27,382 bases of DNA from Phoronis ovalis (Eukaryota; Phoronida; Phoronidae): assembly GCA_028565635.1 (NCBI GenBank), contig JAOXYB010091385.1, positions 5,941-33,322 on the forward strand, in the 5' to 3' direction. The notes beneath the pieces are model-generated. The model did no database searches, was not told the DNA's origin, and saw nothing but the letters and a program-made list of their open reading frames with translations. How positions within the stretch are numbered: the stretch's first letter is position 1; each line of letters starts with the position of its first letter. The translations under genes and the position numbers were made by a program. Positions 1 through 13,721 of the stretch are shown here, piece after piece.

Positions 1-1094
1 CCTGTATAGAAGCCTTGACTATTCTTCCGCCATATTAGAATGGGCATACAGTTACTGGTGCAGATTTGAGAATTTAAATGCTGCTCCTTCTATTTCTAAC
101 AGTACAGTGTTGTTTTAGAAAATTGTCTTTTATTTAGCTTGAGCCAAATCCCAATTTTGCTTTTTACATCTGCAGTTGAGAATCATTTACAATTGGTAGA
201 GGAACAGCAAAAAATTCATAATTTATTTACTGATGACAAGGGAATGCTGAAAGTACTATGTAAACTAATTTTCGTCACCAACACAAAATCCCCATTACCA
301 GAAGGAAATTCAGCAATTATTATCAACTAATGCATAGAATTCAAGTTTCTGAGGAAAATTTCAGCATAATTAGCACAATTGTATGGCGTCTAGATGAGTA
401 ATTCTAGTTCTGTGCCGTAGCTGTCTACTCCAGGAAATTACTCATTAAGTACGATTCATTTTAAAGACGAATGCTTGAAAGCATTTGAATTTTGTTTTAA
501 TACTTTTAAAATTGAAAGTCTTTATGTCATATTTTTCACTTCTTATGCATGGCTTCACCTAGGTCATTGATATAACATTTCAGAAATTACAAATCTAAAA
601 TTAGATTTTTAATAAAAAATTATATTTCCACACTATTGTAAACTATACACTTCTTGCTCAATATAGTTATAAAACAACGTTTTTTATAGTTATATTACTT
701 GAAAGCACAACACCACATCTGCCTCCTCCAAGCAATGCTTCCCTAGGATAATTAAATGAATTCAGAAATTGTGAAAAGAAAGTGACTTTACAAATGACTT
801 GTCAGCTGTTTTCAAATAGCTCCTAAGTGTAAGCACATGTTTGCTTCACAAATCGTGATGAAAAGCTGTCGTTTTTCCAACTTCGAATCTTAAGTAAACA
901 TTTTATTTACATTATCAACTACAGTTAATGTGAAAGTTGGTGCAAAATTTCAATAAAATAGCAGCTGTAAGTTGTAAGAACAATATAACTGTAAACCTGA
1001 AACCATCTCGGTAGCACAGCGATGAAAATTGCATGCCCTGTGTAAATACTGTACATTGTATGCAAAGACAATTGAGCCGTTTACTTATCTGCCT

Positions 1095-1110
1095 ACCAAT
1101 CGATGTTGGT
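1095..1110. promoter_or_regulatory. Quasi-palindrome ACCAA-TCGATG-TTGGT with ATCGAT core
   Basis: ACCAATCGATGTTGGT has perfect 5-bp inverted arms around an ATCGAT-containing centre (1099-1104). I noticed only one other ATCGAT, the one at the promoter. It is a candidate Onecut site. Confidence 0.3.
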
Positions 1111-4100
1111 TATTATGTTTCAAAACAAAATGTTAGCTGACAGAGACAAAACACATAACGTAAATGGAAAAGTTAGAAATTTGCAAACATCCTGTGGAAT
1201 GCATAATGCAATTACAGCACATTTACACAACAAATTCGACTCTTTTCAATCGGAGATAAAAATACCGCTTTAAAAAAATGAAACTGTTCATTTATACCAG
1301 CAAGATCATAAAGTGATCTTATGATGCATATATGGATTATCGTTACTTCTTGTCCTTAAATGCTTACAAAACAGAGATCAATGTCACCAGTATTGACCGT
1401 ACCCAGCACGCCTCGTCCGGTTATTGTTTCAACAACCAAAAAGATCATTAATAGCGGATATTGTCAAACAAAAGGAAATAGCTAATGAAAACATGATCAT
1501 TTACTGTTGTAAATAAAAAATACAGTCACTGTTTTCAAACTATTGTTCAGCACTTTGTGGCTGATTAATTTTTTTGAAATTTGTAATTTTTTTGTTACAT
1601 TGTAATAATTTAATAGGTTAATTGGCAGACGTATCACCCCCTCTAAGTTTGCGTAAAAGAATTTTTAAAATATTTTGTATGGATATGATAAACAAAGTTA
1701 TTAACTATAGCTACAGGACTGTACTTGTTCATAACACGTCTGCAAAGCACTGGCGATACTGAGAAGGCTCGTCACAAAATGACTGCACACAGATAAGCCA
1801 CTTTTGCAGCACTCGTGCAGATACAAAGTACATAGTTTTGGCAAATATTTGGACAAAACATAACATGCATATTTTATTAGCTGACATAAAAAGGTAATTA
1901 ACATAGTTTAGTAAAAAGGTCTTTTGTTTCACTGTTTTATTAAGCTTACTGAATAGAATCAACATACGTTTAAAGTCCAATACATTTTTTGTATGACTGC
2001 ATGTCTGCTTTAGAAAATAATGCATAAAAAATAGAATATGGCCTTTTTAATTGCTTTCTAGCTTAAGTGATATAAACAAAAATTAAAAATCTTGAAAATG
2101 TTTTACACGATTTTTTTGGTTTATCTATTTTCATTCAAAAGCAGACAACACAAACTGACAAGCAACAGTTAGGTCAATAACACAACCAATAAATAATAGT
2201 CAACAGATTAGCTTAACATTATAATCTAATCTATGTAAAATTATAGAAAAATCTTTAAAATTCTCATTGGAAAACTGTTGCAAATGTCTAGTTGAATCCA
2301 TATATTAACAAATCTCAGCTAATTCCTAATATTGATACAATCTTATGCTGATTGACCTTAACAATATAAAGATAATTAAAAAGTTTTATATGCTAATTTA
2401 AGGGAAATTTATTTTAAATATCTACAATTTTAAAAAAAAATATCAGCCTTTTAAAAGTGTTGGCAAATCTTTGTTATATTATATTACCAGGAAATAGCTC
2501 TTACGCGTTTTTTTGTAAATAAAGAGTTAACTATTTAACAAATTATCTTCTGATTAAATTACAACACAATTTAAAAAAAAAATTGTAGGTTAAACTGGGA
2601 TTTAGAAATTTAAGTCAAGCTTAAGATACAGTAAAAAATATTTTTTTCAAATTATGTTACATTTTAAAACAGCCTGAAATTCATGGCTTCCTACTATTTA
2701 AAATCCACTAACGAAAAAATAAAATGAGTCTGACCTTCCGCAATATCTTTTATTCTGTAAATAATTTCATTTTCTATCCCCAAAAGCTAATATTAACTAA
2801 TGAAGTTTTAAAACAGCTGATATAGAGGGCACATCAATAGTTATAACACATCTCGGGTTTTCAGTCGATGCAAAGACTACTGGAATGCAGTCAGAAAATT
2901 GACGAAACAATCTTCTCATTGATCTAACATTACAAAGTTCAAACAAACTATCTGTTGCTTTTTATTCAATAACTTAATGTAAAATATTAATACTAATTAA
3001 TGGTAAGATATCACTGATAAATATATTGAAAATATTTGCTATTTTTTAAATAAGTTCCAAATAAGAAGAAACTTTATAATTGTTATAAAAATACTTAAAA
3101 AAATCTTTGTTCTTGATATCCTTTACTAACTGCTACTTTTGTAATGTCAATTTTAGCTAATATGAGTTACCTATAAGATTTAAATATTACTGTTTCACAT
3201 GCCAAGGTTCTACTTCTTCGACATAACTGAAGATTTTAATTAATTCTGCATATAAAAAATAACACTGAAAATAACACCTTTGTTTGTATGACAGCATTAA
3301 CAAGGAGTAACACAAACATAGAAAAATTCCACCACTCAGAAAAAGCACTTCTAACTAGAAAACACGAGCAAACAAGCAGCAGAAAATACACGGCCACCAT
3401 TTTGTAAACTGCACAGCTTGTAACACTCTTCGATAATTAGTTTGTAAAAATAACACAAGTGTAAAATTTCGGAAATATAAAACGCGTAACAATATTTCCT
3501 TTTTCATTTTGCGAATGACACTTGAAAGTACAGTTTCATTTTAATTTCAACAAAATTCCAAAGTAAAAAGTCGGGTGAAGATGATTGGTTTGAGTGTATC
3601 ACATCTCTGGTAAACAAACTGCAGGTTCACAAAGTGATAGTAAAAAGAATTTAGTGACTTCTGGTTTAGAATAACACAAGAAGAATTGACTAACCTTGAA
3701 ACCCTGATGCTGTGCTCTGGACTAGAAAAAAGAAAAACACACTTGGTTAAAACAAAATGTATTCAAATTTCTAACACGTAAAAATACAGGGTATTCATTC
3801 TAAATCTCCAGCAAACTACAGTGAGAAACTGGAACAAATATTTTGTACACCACTGGTTCATACAAATTGCTCTGTACTATATGACTACACAAACATGATG
3901 CAAAAATGCTGCTGGCAATATCGCTCTTATTTCACGATGGGGGACATGTTTTGGCCAGAAACACATTTTTGCTCTTGTACTGTGTTATCACTTATATTGC
4001 ATACATGGGATATATTCCCACTGAAACATGATCCATTACGCAGTACACATTTGATACATTTCCAGTACACCACATGTACTACCAGAAAGAAAATGAAACA

Positions 4101-4623
4101 ATATTTTGAAATTTAGAATTTTAGAATTTACAAGAGGAACAATGATAGATAGTGGTTTCAGAATAAAAGGTAGCATTGCCTTTCAGACAAGGAAGTTCTG
4201 TGACCCTAAAACATTTTATTAAAGCGCAAGTTTTTATTTTAAGATTTTATGTTTTTACAATTCTGTGCTTCTTTCCCCTATAAAATGTATGTTAAAATGT
4301 GTTTAATCATCATGTTTAAGTCCTACATTTCATGTTACTTACAAAATATTATTATCATAAAAACATTAACGGGTAAAAACTATTGCAGTGTTTCTACATC
4401 CATGTACTTCCATGTCAATGTAAAATAGCCGATTTCTTATCGCAAAACATGACATGGAATTAATGGAACTTTACGCATTTTCTTGATATATACAGATGTT
4501 AACTATCATGATGCACTTTTAAACACGTAGGCCACATTTAAATATTTAAAACTTTTGTCTTTATATACAGGAAATGTAGAATATATTAAGTTCACATTTT
4601 CTTATAAAAAGATCTAACCAAAT

Positions 4624-4685
4624 AATGGATAACACGCCCAAATCATGACATTCAGACAGTCATAGAATGGATAACACGCCCAAAT
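4624..4685. repeat. 20-bp sequence duplicated at 42-bp spacing
   Basis: The 20-mer AATGGATAACACGCCCAAAT is present at 4624-4643 and, unchanged, at 4666-4685. A degenerate third start (ATGGATAATATG) follows at once. It is probably a recent local duplication. The unit contains ACACGCCC, which is GC-rich for this intron. Confidence 0.85.
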
Positions 4686-4768
4686 ATGGATAATATGTAT
4701 AATTAGTTGCTAACAAAGAATGATAACAATTATGTTATAAGAAAATGAAATCACATGATTGTTCCAAG

Positions 4769-4792
4769 ATGGCCGACAAGAAAGGAAACTAA
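4769..4792 (+). other. YY1-like motif with a 7-codon ORF
   Basis: CCAAGATGGCCGAC resembles the YY1 element (AAGATGGCGGC) that often overlaps the start codons of housekeeping genes. The ATG at 4769 opens MADKKGN then TAA. No splice donor or continuing frame follows, so this is not called as a gene. It may be a factor site or chance. Confidence 0.2.
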
Positions 4793-5551
4793 GTTCATCT
4801 TTCAACTAAATTGTATTATTGTCATGATAAGACATTTTAAAGTTTACACACAGATATGCTGTTTACATGACAAACTCCGTATATAAATCCTAATGAGTTA
4901 CATAGTCTTTTAAAATAATGTGGTATTTTTCATACTTATCAACCTGCAAAGGCTTGCTTTATAAGCTGCAACAAAGATGTTCACTTTGTTGACTGATAGA
5001 GCTATACTTTAAGCAGTTTGTTAGTAGATGAAACAATTAAAATCTGTGCTCAAAGAAATGTTTCTCAGAGGAATCCAAAAGCACCATTCATGTGTATTAA
5101 GATACCAGCGAAGCATAAGAACAAAACAAGAACTATTAATGTACTTGGAAAAAAATAAATTCGCTACAGTGCAGCGCTGTGGCATTATGATGTGAAAATA
5201 TTGAAGTTAACCATAGTCAACAGAGGGAGAAAAACTTGCAAGAATTTTTCGCTTGTATCGCAATGATTAGTAATTGAGACATTTGATCTTATAACTAAGT
5301 TAATTTTGTCATTTATTTACAAGCACTAAGCCACTATATGAATAACACTAATTTCAAGATTCAGTTTAAATGCTTTTCCCTATCTACTACTGGCAGACGA
5401 GAAGGTACGATCATCTGGCGTTAAACACTCGTGCAATTCCCTAATCTCCTTTCATTTCTCGCTCTTGACCAAAAACAGAAAACTTAAATTAAGAATGAAT
5501 TGAACTTAATCAACCTACAGCAGGCCAACTCTCTGAGGGCTTTGTAAATTA

Positions 5552-5565
5552 GTTACCATGGCAAC
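5552..5565. promoter_or_regulatory. Canonical RFX X-box GTTACC-AT-GGCAAC
   Basis: The 14-mer GTTACCATGGCAAC fits the RFX consensus GTTRCC-N2-GGYAAC at every defined base. RFX factors (DAF-19, RFX1-4) act on ciliary and neuronal genes through this imperfect palindrome. It lies deep in the onecut intron with no adjacent gene seen, so a role as an intronic enhancer site is the simplest reading. Occupancy is unproven. Confidence 0.5.
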
Positions 5566-6929
5566 AGAATTCCCTTAGTAACCACAAACTTATTTAAATT
5601 TAGTTATTTTCATTTACCAAGGTTGGAAATACAGTTTTGAGATTGTATAGGGTGATCAAAATATTGTCTGGCATTGTTTGAGCTCTAGAGCCTTTTATAT
5701 GATATTTTCAAAGAAAAATTTATTTAATGCGAATGCTCTAAAGAATACAGGAAAATGTCTTCATCTACATTACTGCAGCCACATATAATATAAAGAATTG
5801 CAATAACATCAAGAAGAGATAAATTTCTACTTTTGGAAAAACAGGAACTACACTGGTTTGTAACTGTACAAAATTATAAATTGTAATTTTCAAATGATTG
5901 TCTTGTAAAACTATACTTTTGAACTACATGACACAAATATTCATACAGATTCATTTGTTGCAGATTTACACTTTTCACACTTTTGGCATAATTATAGGAA
6001 GACAGCCAAGTTAAACATCTGTTCCCAACAAATTTAAATACAGCTGATGTTACCTGGCTAAAAACAAAAGCTGCTTATTTCTTTAATAATTAAAACCAAA
6101 CGAGGAAGGATGCTCATTAAATATTGTTCTAAGAACAAGGTAAAATTACTGCATGAAACGCATAGCAATTATATATCATAGCAAAGGAATGTGTACAATT
6201 CTAAAGTCATGTTGTGCGTTTGGAAGAAAAGCAAACGTACAAATAGGTGCGATAAATATTTCAGTAATATTTCAGACAGAAAAACAAACTGTGTATAGAG
6301 TTGTCAGTTAACGACTCAGGTAAAAGTATGAAAGAGACGAAAAATAAACATTTCATTTGAAATGAACGGCAACAGACGTTCGATTTCCCAAGATTAGTCA
6401 TTATACAATATACTTTAACAAAACAAGTGAAACAATATCCATCCCTTACATATGGATAGATAAACATAGACATTATGCAAACCATTTTGTTTCGTTGTTA
6501 AAGAAATTAAGGCCCTGAACAAGGATAATAAATGGAAACTCAAACCTATCAAACTAAGTGGCAGGATTTAGCAAAAGTTAAGTACGGTGCAAACAGCAGA
6601 TTATTTTAAGATTCTGAAGTATTTTGTACGGAAATTTTATACATTTTTTATGCTGCCATATTAAATGTTTATACTGCATATACTTTTCCTTAATGCTATG
6701 ACAATTTTAAATTTTGAAAGTTATAATAGATACACCCTAAATTGACAACCTGAAGGTTAAGTTTATTTCAACGGGATTTATCCACAGTCTGATTTATACA
6801 CGTTTATTTTGGATTTAAATCAGTTGTCAACTGTAGTTGTTTCTTTTTCAATTAAACAGTCATCATAGGGAAAAAGTAATGACAGTGCTCGGTAACTTTT
6901 CGAACAACAGAGCTATAAAACATTTGCGC

Positions 6930-7170
6930 AATCAATAACTATTTTCTGTAACAGTCGCTTTAACAGGTTTATACAACAAAACAAATTTAAGCAAAGTAAA
7001 CACATTTCTAATTAGCAATGCATAAAACAGTATGACAAGTTTTCAAAAGCCAAACCTTGAGCAAGGTTTTCTGAATGTTTTTTAAAAATCAATGGAAATA
7101 GACAGTTTGAATGCGGACAGATAAATGGTTGTTTCAGCTTACGTTAAAAGGCTTGTAATAACAAATCAAT
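6930..7170. promoter_or_regulatory. Cluster of three AATCAAT (ATTGATT) Onecut-type sites
   Basis: AATCAAT occurs at 6930-6936, 7087-7093 and 7164-7170, all in the same orientation. The last is followed by CGA, giving AATCAATCGA, which overlaps both known Onecut core variants. The 7-mer should occur only every few kb in DNA of this composition, so three in 240 bp is denser than expected. A feedback enhancer is possible but unproven. Confidence 0.3.
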
Positions 7171-10100
7171 CGAAATACATTGAGGGAATTTATTGAAGAA
7201 TGTCAATGCATTGTTGGTAAACGGTGATGAAATTTTGTCTTTTCATGCACTAAATTCACTGAATAATTGTCTAATTGCATGTATTTGTCAAAACTAATGA
7301 AGTAAAAAATGGAAATTTTGACGCACATTTTATGAAAATTATGCAGTAATATGCAAAATTCTATAACTAATGTATGTACACTTATACAGAATGGAGTGTA
7401 CTTCTGGTGGACATGATTTGTACAAGCAAAATACATTAACAGTGGGTCTCATCAATATAGTACTCTGCTGCAAAGGATTTGCATAAGATGTTCAATTTAC
7501 AATGTGTACCTCGGTACCATAATCAGCGAGGAGAGTATAATTCATTTTTTATCCAAACATAACCTACGAATCGTAAAAAGTAAAACGTCCAACTACCATG
7601 ACTTCCCCCAAAATCATAAACTAAAAGCATTTCAAAAATCATGACTAGAAATTTCGCATTAAACATTTATCAACTTGTTCTCAACATTTTAAAATCAGAT
7701 TATTTTTTTCCCACTGTTCTGTTTCTAGTTATCATGCAGCAACGCCTCAGTAAAAAAAAACAGTTATATCAAAAATATTAACTTTAAAACAAAAAGGAAT
7801 ATCAGCATAAATACTTTCTACTTGTTTGTTCCGCGAACTGTATCACAATAAAATGGCTCACTGCCTCTTAAAAGTGTCACGACTGATTTTTATTTTAAAT
7901 GCAAGATTCTTGTTATTTACTTTTTGCATCAGTACACAAGAATATGCATTACAAAGGTGGACATAATTTCTTTGTATCATTTTTCAAAAGATAGAAAAAA
8001 CACATTATAATGGTGGCACTCAACAGTGACTTGAAGTATTCTGTATATGATGCCATTTTATCTCCTGACTGATAAGAAAATAATTGTTAATTTTTATTCA
8101 AATATTGCTTTCTTCACAAGTTAATTAGGATACTTCATTTTTGATTATTTTAATTGATAGCTTGATTAGCCTTTTATACATAAGTCTCACCAGAGAATTC
8201 AAGATAAAAAGCATGCAATATGAATAGGATTTCTAGTAAGTTTACTGTGGCAACTACATAGCTTGTGTAACGCTGTTCTAGCAACGTAACGTTTGCTTCC
8301 AATTCCCTGAACAAGCCATTTGAGGGCAACCAACGAGCTATTTTAGTCAATTAATAATTTGTATTTTTTAACAGCTTTAGTACCAAAATCTTCCAAGAGG
8401 TAATTCCCAATATGGCCATATTGATGCCGCCAGCTTCGGCTGCAAAATTAAAATTGAATTTCGCATACGTGCACTCAACAAAATCTCAGAAAATACATAT
8501 TATCCCTGTTCAGACGTTTAGAAAAATCTTGTATCTAATATGATAATTGTATACATTAATATTTGGGGTAATCCACAGTTTGGACAATAATTAGACAGTG
8601 GAATGTCAACAAATATCATCTTATTAAAAATCTTTAAACTTTATTACCGCAATTGCCATGGCACATCTTATTGTTCATAGCCTTGCATATTCTGTCTAGA
8701 CCTGGTTGAATCCATACACGAGATTAAAGTTTTTCAATAACTTTGATTGTCAAGTGTACTACCTGATAACTGTACAAGAAAAGAGATAGTGATTTCCAAT
8801 GGTTTTCTTTTTGATTTCTGTTTAACTGTACCGAATCACTAAACACTTAAGGATAATATAGCAACATTTTATTTAAACAAAAAGGAAAAACAAAAGTCAA
8901 ATCAATTCTTAGGGACAAATAGAATTTTTCTTCATGCTTACAAGAAGTCTAGTTTTTGCTGATCTTCAGAAAAGCCTCGAAATTTTAATGCAAATTTTTA
9001 CTACAGATTTCCAGTGCTTTTTGTGTCTGTATAACATTCAGTAGCAGCCTCTAAATTTGTGTATGTTGATACCTTTTTGCACCTAACATGCACAGTAACT
9101 AATTTGGAGCTGAACAGCATGAGAAATATGTGCATGAACATTTTGCCGAAAATAACATTTTGTTAGAATATTAACAAGATACATTCTTTTGACATTTTAG
9201 ATCTTCCAAAAAATGGAAATGAAGAAACATTTAGTGGAAATTTCAAATCTTCAGAGAAGCAAACGAGTAGCATTAAGTTAATTACGTGCGTCTTACATCT
9301 TCAGCTTATGATCTATTCATCCTTCAACCATCAATTTTCTTTATACGTTTCATCAGATATCATTCGCTATCCATATTCCCAATGAATATTAAATTCGCTG
9401 CAGCCAAGAAACTGCATAATTAAACTGTGGAAGGAACTTAGAATTTTAAATAAAACACTCCTTCAAAAGTTGGAAATTAGCAAATCTAATGGCACTTCCG
9501 CTTCATAGAGGGTACTTAGCGAGGTTTCTTAGAACTTACGGTTGAATTTCATTTGAACAGCACTTACTTCACTTTCTTGTTATTAGCATGTGTGACATAA
9601 AATTTGAATATCAAATCTCGTTTGATATATTTCAACATGAGTTTATTTCTTTGTTCAAGGTGCAGCATGTGTCATTGAAGAAGTCACACCTTTCAAAAAA
9701 ATCCAGGTGCACTTCAACTTTAATAATTATAAATTTAAAAAAACAAACATATTTCATGTTTATAGCCAAAACATATCATTATTCTACTTCTGAAAACAAG
9801 AAATTAAAATATGCAAATTGTTAGCATATCATTAGTGGACAATCTCCTAAAAGATTTTTTTCCAGTTCTGTAAGATAATCTCTATGCTTACTCATGTAGT
9901 TTTGGTAACAGTAGAATATGTAATTAAACTCTTAATGCATGAACTACAGAGCACAAGAGTTTTCATGCCATCACATTATTGTCTTTGTAATCTTCCTCAG
10001 TATAAGAATGCGTTTAGTACATTTTCATGTTTGAAAATATGTTAACCTTATTTATTATACAAAATTACCAAAAAATATGCTGCATGTTTTGTGATATTGC

Positions 10101-11371
10101 CAACATGCCCCAAAGGAGTTGAGTACTTTAATGGTACCATTTCATAGATCAATTTTCTGGTGAAACACTCGTAATTGTATAAGAAAAAAGTAAATCCTTT
10201 TAAAGCTGCAAATACGAGCACTTTTCAGTGAGGGATGGCTAGGATCGTATGCATCAGTAGATTCACATTTTTTCATGTAGAATTTACAACAAATTCTCTA
10301 GTGAATTGTTATAAAAAAAATAAAAATCAAATAAAATTACGGAATGGTCTGGGCATTCAAAGTTTTTCCAAGGAACCTCATTCTTGTTTAGGGCCTTGTT
10401 ATTAAATATTTTTACACATATTATGTATGGATTATAGTCATTTCATGTTTATTACACCAAATCATCAACACCTCTGTTGCATACATTTTGCAAAAAACAC
10501 AGAAAGTGACTTTCGCATTAAAAGATACAGTATCAAATGAGATTGATGAAACAAAGGGTTGCGCTGAGCAAACATTATTTAAGCCTCAAATACATTTGAA
10601 TAGTGAAACAGCAGACTAGCTTTCCGTTTTGAATGTTAGCCGAGTAAATACACAGATGTTTACACACTGTAATTTGGAGTTTATGGCATGTGCCAGTCGT
10701 GCGCCGACAACACAAAAGAAAGATATACACAGCCATTAGTTTTGTTTGACATTGACTCAAAAAGAATAGAACTTTTGCATTCAAAGTAAACACACGGACA
10801 TGTGTAAAAATATTGCCTCACAATTAACTTTTCAAAGAGAGACAACAGTTTTCATTTTAACCAGGTTCCATATAAACTTTATACGGAAATTAACTAAGTT
10901 TAGAATGAATTAGAAAATTTCAAGAAACCTTTGTAGTATTATCGCCTTTCTTTCCACTTATACAATAAAAGGAAAATTCACTTTTTGCTAGAACTTTTTT
11001 ACGCAAAATAATATTATTTATATTTGGGAAAAATAACTGAAAAAAGTAACATTTTAAACGCTTAAAGTTTTTGATCAAAGCAACACATCACAAACAATGA
11101 ATAGGTGTACCACTGGGTGGATGAGAGGAATTGGACTACGGTACCTACTGATTTCTTACAGTATTTTTATGTTCGAAAGTAGGTCCAGAGAAAACGCCAA
11201 CACTCAAAAGTCTGAAACAGACCCACCTTTAGAAATCCTCCATTAACTTCAATCAAATTTCTGCACTGTTAAAGTGAGATATTGTGCAACATTACAATAA
11301 TTAGAACGGAGATATGAATAAGAAGTACATTTACATGAATTAATATACAGAGTGTATTTATTTAAAATGTG

Positions 11372-11418
11372 TTACACCCAGCTTCTAGCTAGCTATCATA
11401 TAAGAAAGCTGAGTGTAA
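11372..11418 (-). repeat. Imperfect hairpin, 13-bp arms, 21-nt loop
   Basis: TTACACCCAGCTT (11372-11384) opposes AAGCTGAGTGTAA (11406-11418) with a single mismatch. On the minus strand, which is the onecut transcript strand, that mismatch becomes a G-U pair, so all 13 positions can pair in the pre-mRNA. The stem is too short for a typical microRNA precursor. The loop contains CTAGCTAGCT. Confidence 0.4.
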
Positions 11419-12967
11419 TTTCAATCTGTCACGTTGGAAGTCGTTCACCCCTTCCTGATCATTAAATAGCTAAGCAAGTAAATTTCCATTTTCCTGTTCG
11501 CTTTATTACACTGGATAAGAGAAGCTTCTTTGTTAGGAGGATCGTAAAGACATTGTCTTAATTGCATAGTTCTCTGATGTAATGCAATCTTCCGGCAGTG
11601 TTGTATAATTTGTAACAATTTGGTGTAGTTACACTAATTAACAAAGAATATGATCTGACGTTAATTTGTGTCCAAGCCCATGAACATTTTCCTAAAGCAA
11701 ATTACTTTAATTGTCACTGTTTCTTTAGTCTTCTAATTCACTTTAATTCAGTTCAACGGCCGATGGATGTCTCTTACCTTTTTATTTTACACGAAATTTA
11801 TTTCATGTTCATTAATCAAAGGGTTATGAACATGCAAATGTTTGAGACAGTAAGCTTCTTATATCGTCCAATTATAAGCAAATTAAAATCTGTCACTAAT
11901 TAAAATCATTAAGATGAGTTATGTCCCTTTTTTGCTCCCAGTCTTGAGCAGTATTTGCACTTTAAAAAAAAAACTGATATTTTAATTGTCGTCTTTCAAA
12001 CTTAAATAATAAAATCAGCATCCAGACACAACTCAAAATTGTTAGCAGCAAGTTTACTTGCCCTTATTATGCCGCCAGAACATGGGTAAGGCTTACTAAT
12101 ATATATGCATGTGCTAATCTTGATTTACAAGCCCTCGATCCTTATGAGTCATTATATTTTGATTTCGCAGAAAAACAGAATTTAAAAAAAAAACAATTCA
12201 AAGCTCCATTCAGATTAGCCTGCAGATTTGTTAATGCAGATGTTACATAACCAGCTAGAAGAAGAATAGCGATATTTAAACATTACTAAAATATGCATGG
12301 CACTGATAACTGCATTGAAGACAAATCTTAGTAATGAAGATAATGTAATTACAGCTTATGTCACAAACAGTACACTAACCAGATTAACCATGTTAGCCTA
12401 ACTCACGGACTTGACACTTTAGAACACAAGCCCTGGGCTAAAACTTCTCATTGCCATGGAAGTTATAAACGTCATAGGAACAGGAGGATAATATGAAATT
12501 TCCAAAGCAAACACCAGCATATGAGAATAGAACAAGTTTTGTTTAAGTTAGCGCTCACAAATAAAATTTACATTTTAGAGCAACGGGGATTTATGCAGAC
12601 AGTATTAAGTGTATATTCACACAGTCACACTTATATTAGCAAATATTAGCTATTTAAAATTGTTTGCAAGAAGTAGAAAAAGTAGAATTTTTTTGAGGGG
12701 TTTTGTTAGGAACAGCCACAAAGTAGATGGCCCTGGCCATAAAGTATTATCCAAATTAACGTGTTAGTGCTGGTAATATCCATCATTCAGACAAACAGCG
12801 AAAAAAATCCTCCTCTGCAAGTTTGCTGGCTCATTCTGAAGTTTGTACATTCAGACTGATTTCATAACAATAACAGATGATTAAATTCCACATATCAAAC
12901 TGCTGAAACTTAATAGAAGTGCAATTATATCATTCACCAAAGGTATAATAAAAAGATGCTATGATTG

Positions 12968-12981
12968 GATGCCATGGTAAC
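12968..12981. promoter_or_regulatory. Near-consensus RFX X-box GATGCC-AT-GGTAAC
   Basis: GATGCCATGGTAAC differs from GTTRCC-N2-GGYAAC at one base (A for T at position 2). The right half-site is perfect. It is intronic and about 750 bp from another X-box-like site at 13722. Confidence 0.35.
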
Positions 12982-13721
12982 TATTTAAACGTGCTGATTT
13001 CCTCTCAAAGAATGGAGCTTCCGAAAGAAATTTTCTGAGTGGAAATATGAGAATGCCAGCAGAACCTATTATATCCTGGAATTATGCTAATAGTTCTGCG
13101 TTTGTTTGGTCCAGTACTGTTGACTTCTATACTTGAACTTTGGAGACAAAGCTTTGCTTTACTTTTTTGAATTTTTTCCAACCTAAATATTTCATGAACT
13201 GTACAAAGACTGATTAGATTGCCTAAGGCTGATTACAGTGCATAGCAATTAAAATATGCCGGAGTTTACCTAGCATATAATTGTCAGTGTGCTTGTGTAG
13301 AGTCAAACCTAGATATTGCATGTATAGAAGGTAAACAGAAAGTAATTCAGTATTTTTTTTAAAAATTGGAAAAAGCAGACTTTATTCAACACGACTATAT
13401 GATGCCTGTTACTTGGTCGCATGACGATAACAGGTGAATTTATAATTATAAGTACAAACCATTGCAAAGGAATGGAACACGCCTTTAGCAATTTAAACAA
13501 AAGAGAGTTCTTATAACGATAACAACTCTATTTCATGCACTTCCCATCTTTTAACCAGCATTTTCATTACAACTAGTTATAAATAAACCATTTCATGTCT
13601 TCAATAAAACAATAAATTTCTTTTAAGTAGAATAGGTTTATTAAAAGGAAAAAGGTTAAAAAAGAGTAAAATACAACAATCTCAGAAAGGTTTCAAATGC
13701 GAATAATTCTACTTCATACGT

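Noticed and set aside
139-330. 63-codon plus-strand frame with a Glu/Gln-rich patch (LVEEQQKIHN)
   Set aside because: Mild coding look but no known motif, no splice signals placed sensibly and background base use. Treated as a chance ORF.
1701-2025. Two overlapping minus-strand frames rich in Cys, Leu and Phe
   Set aside because: Both are open in different frames over the same DNA, with no domain and a residue mix typical of AT-rich non-coding sequence.
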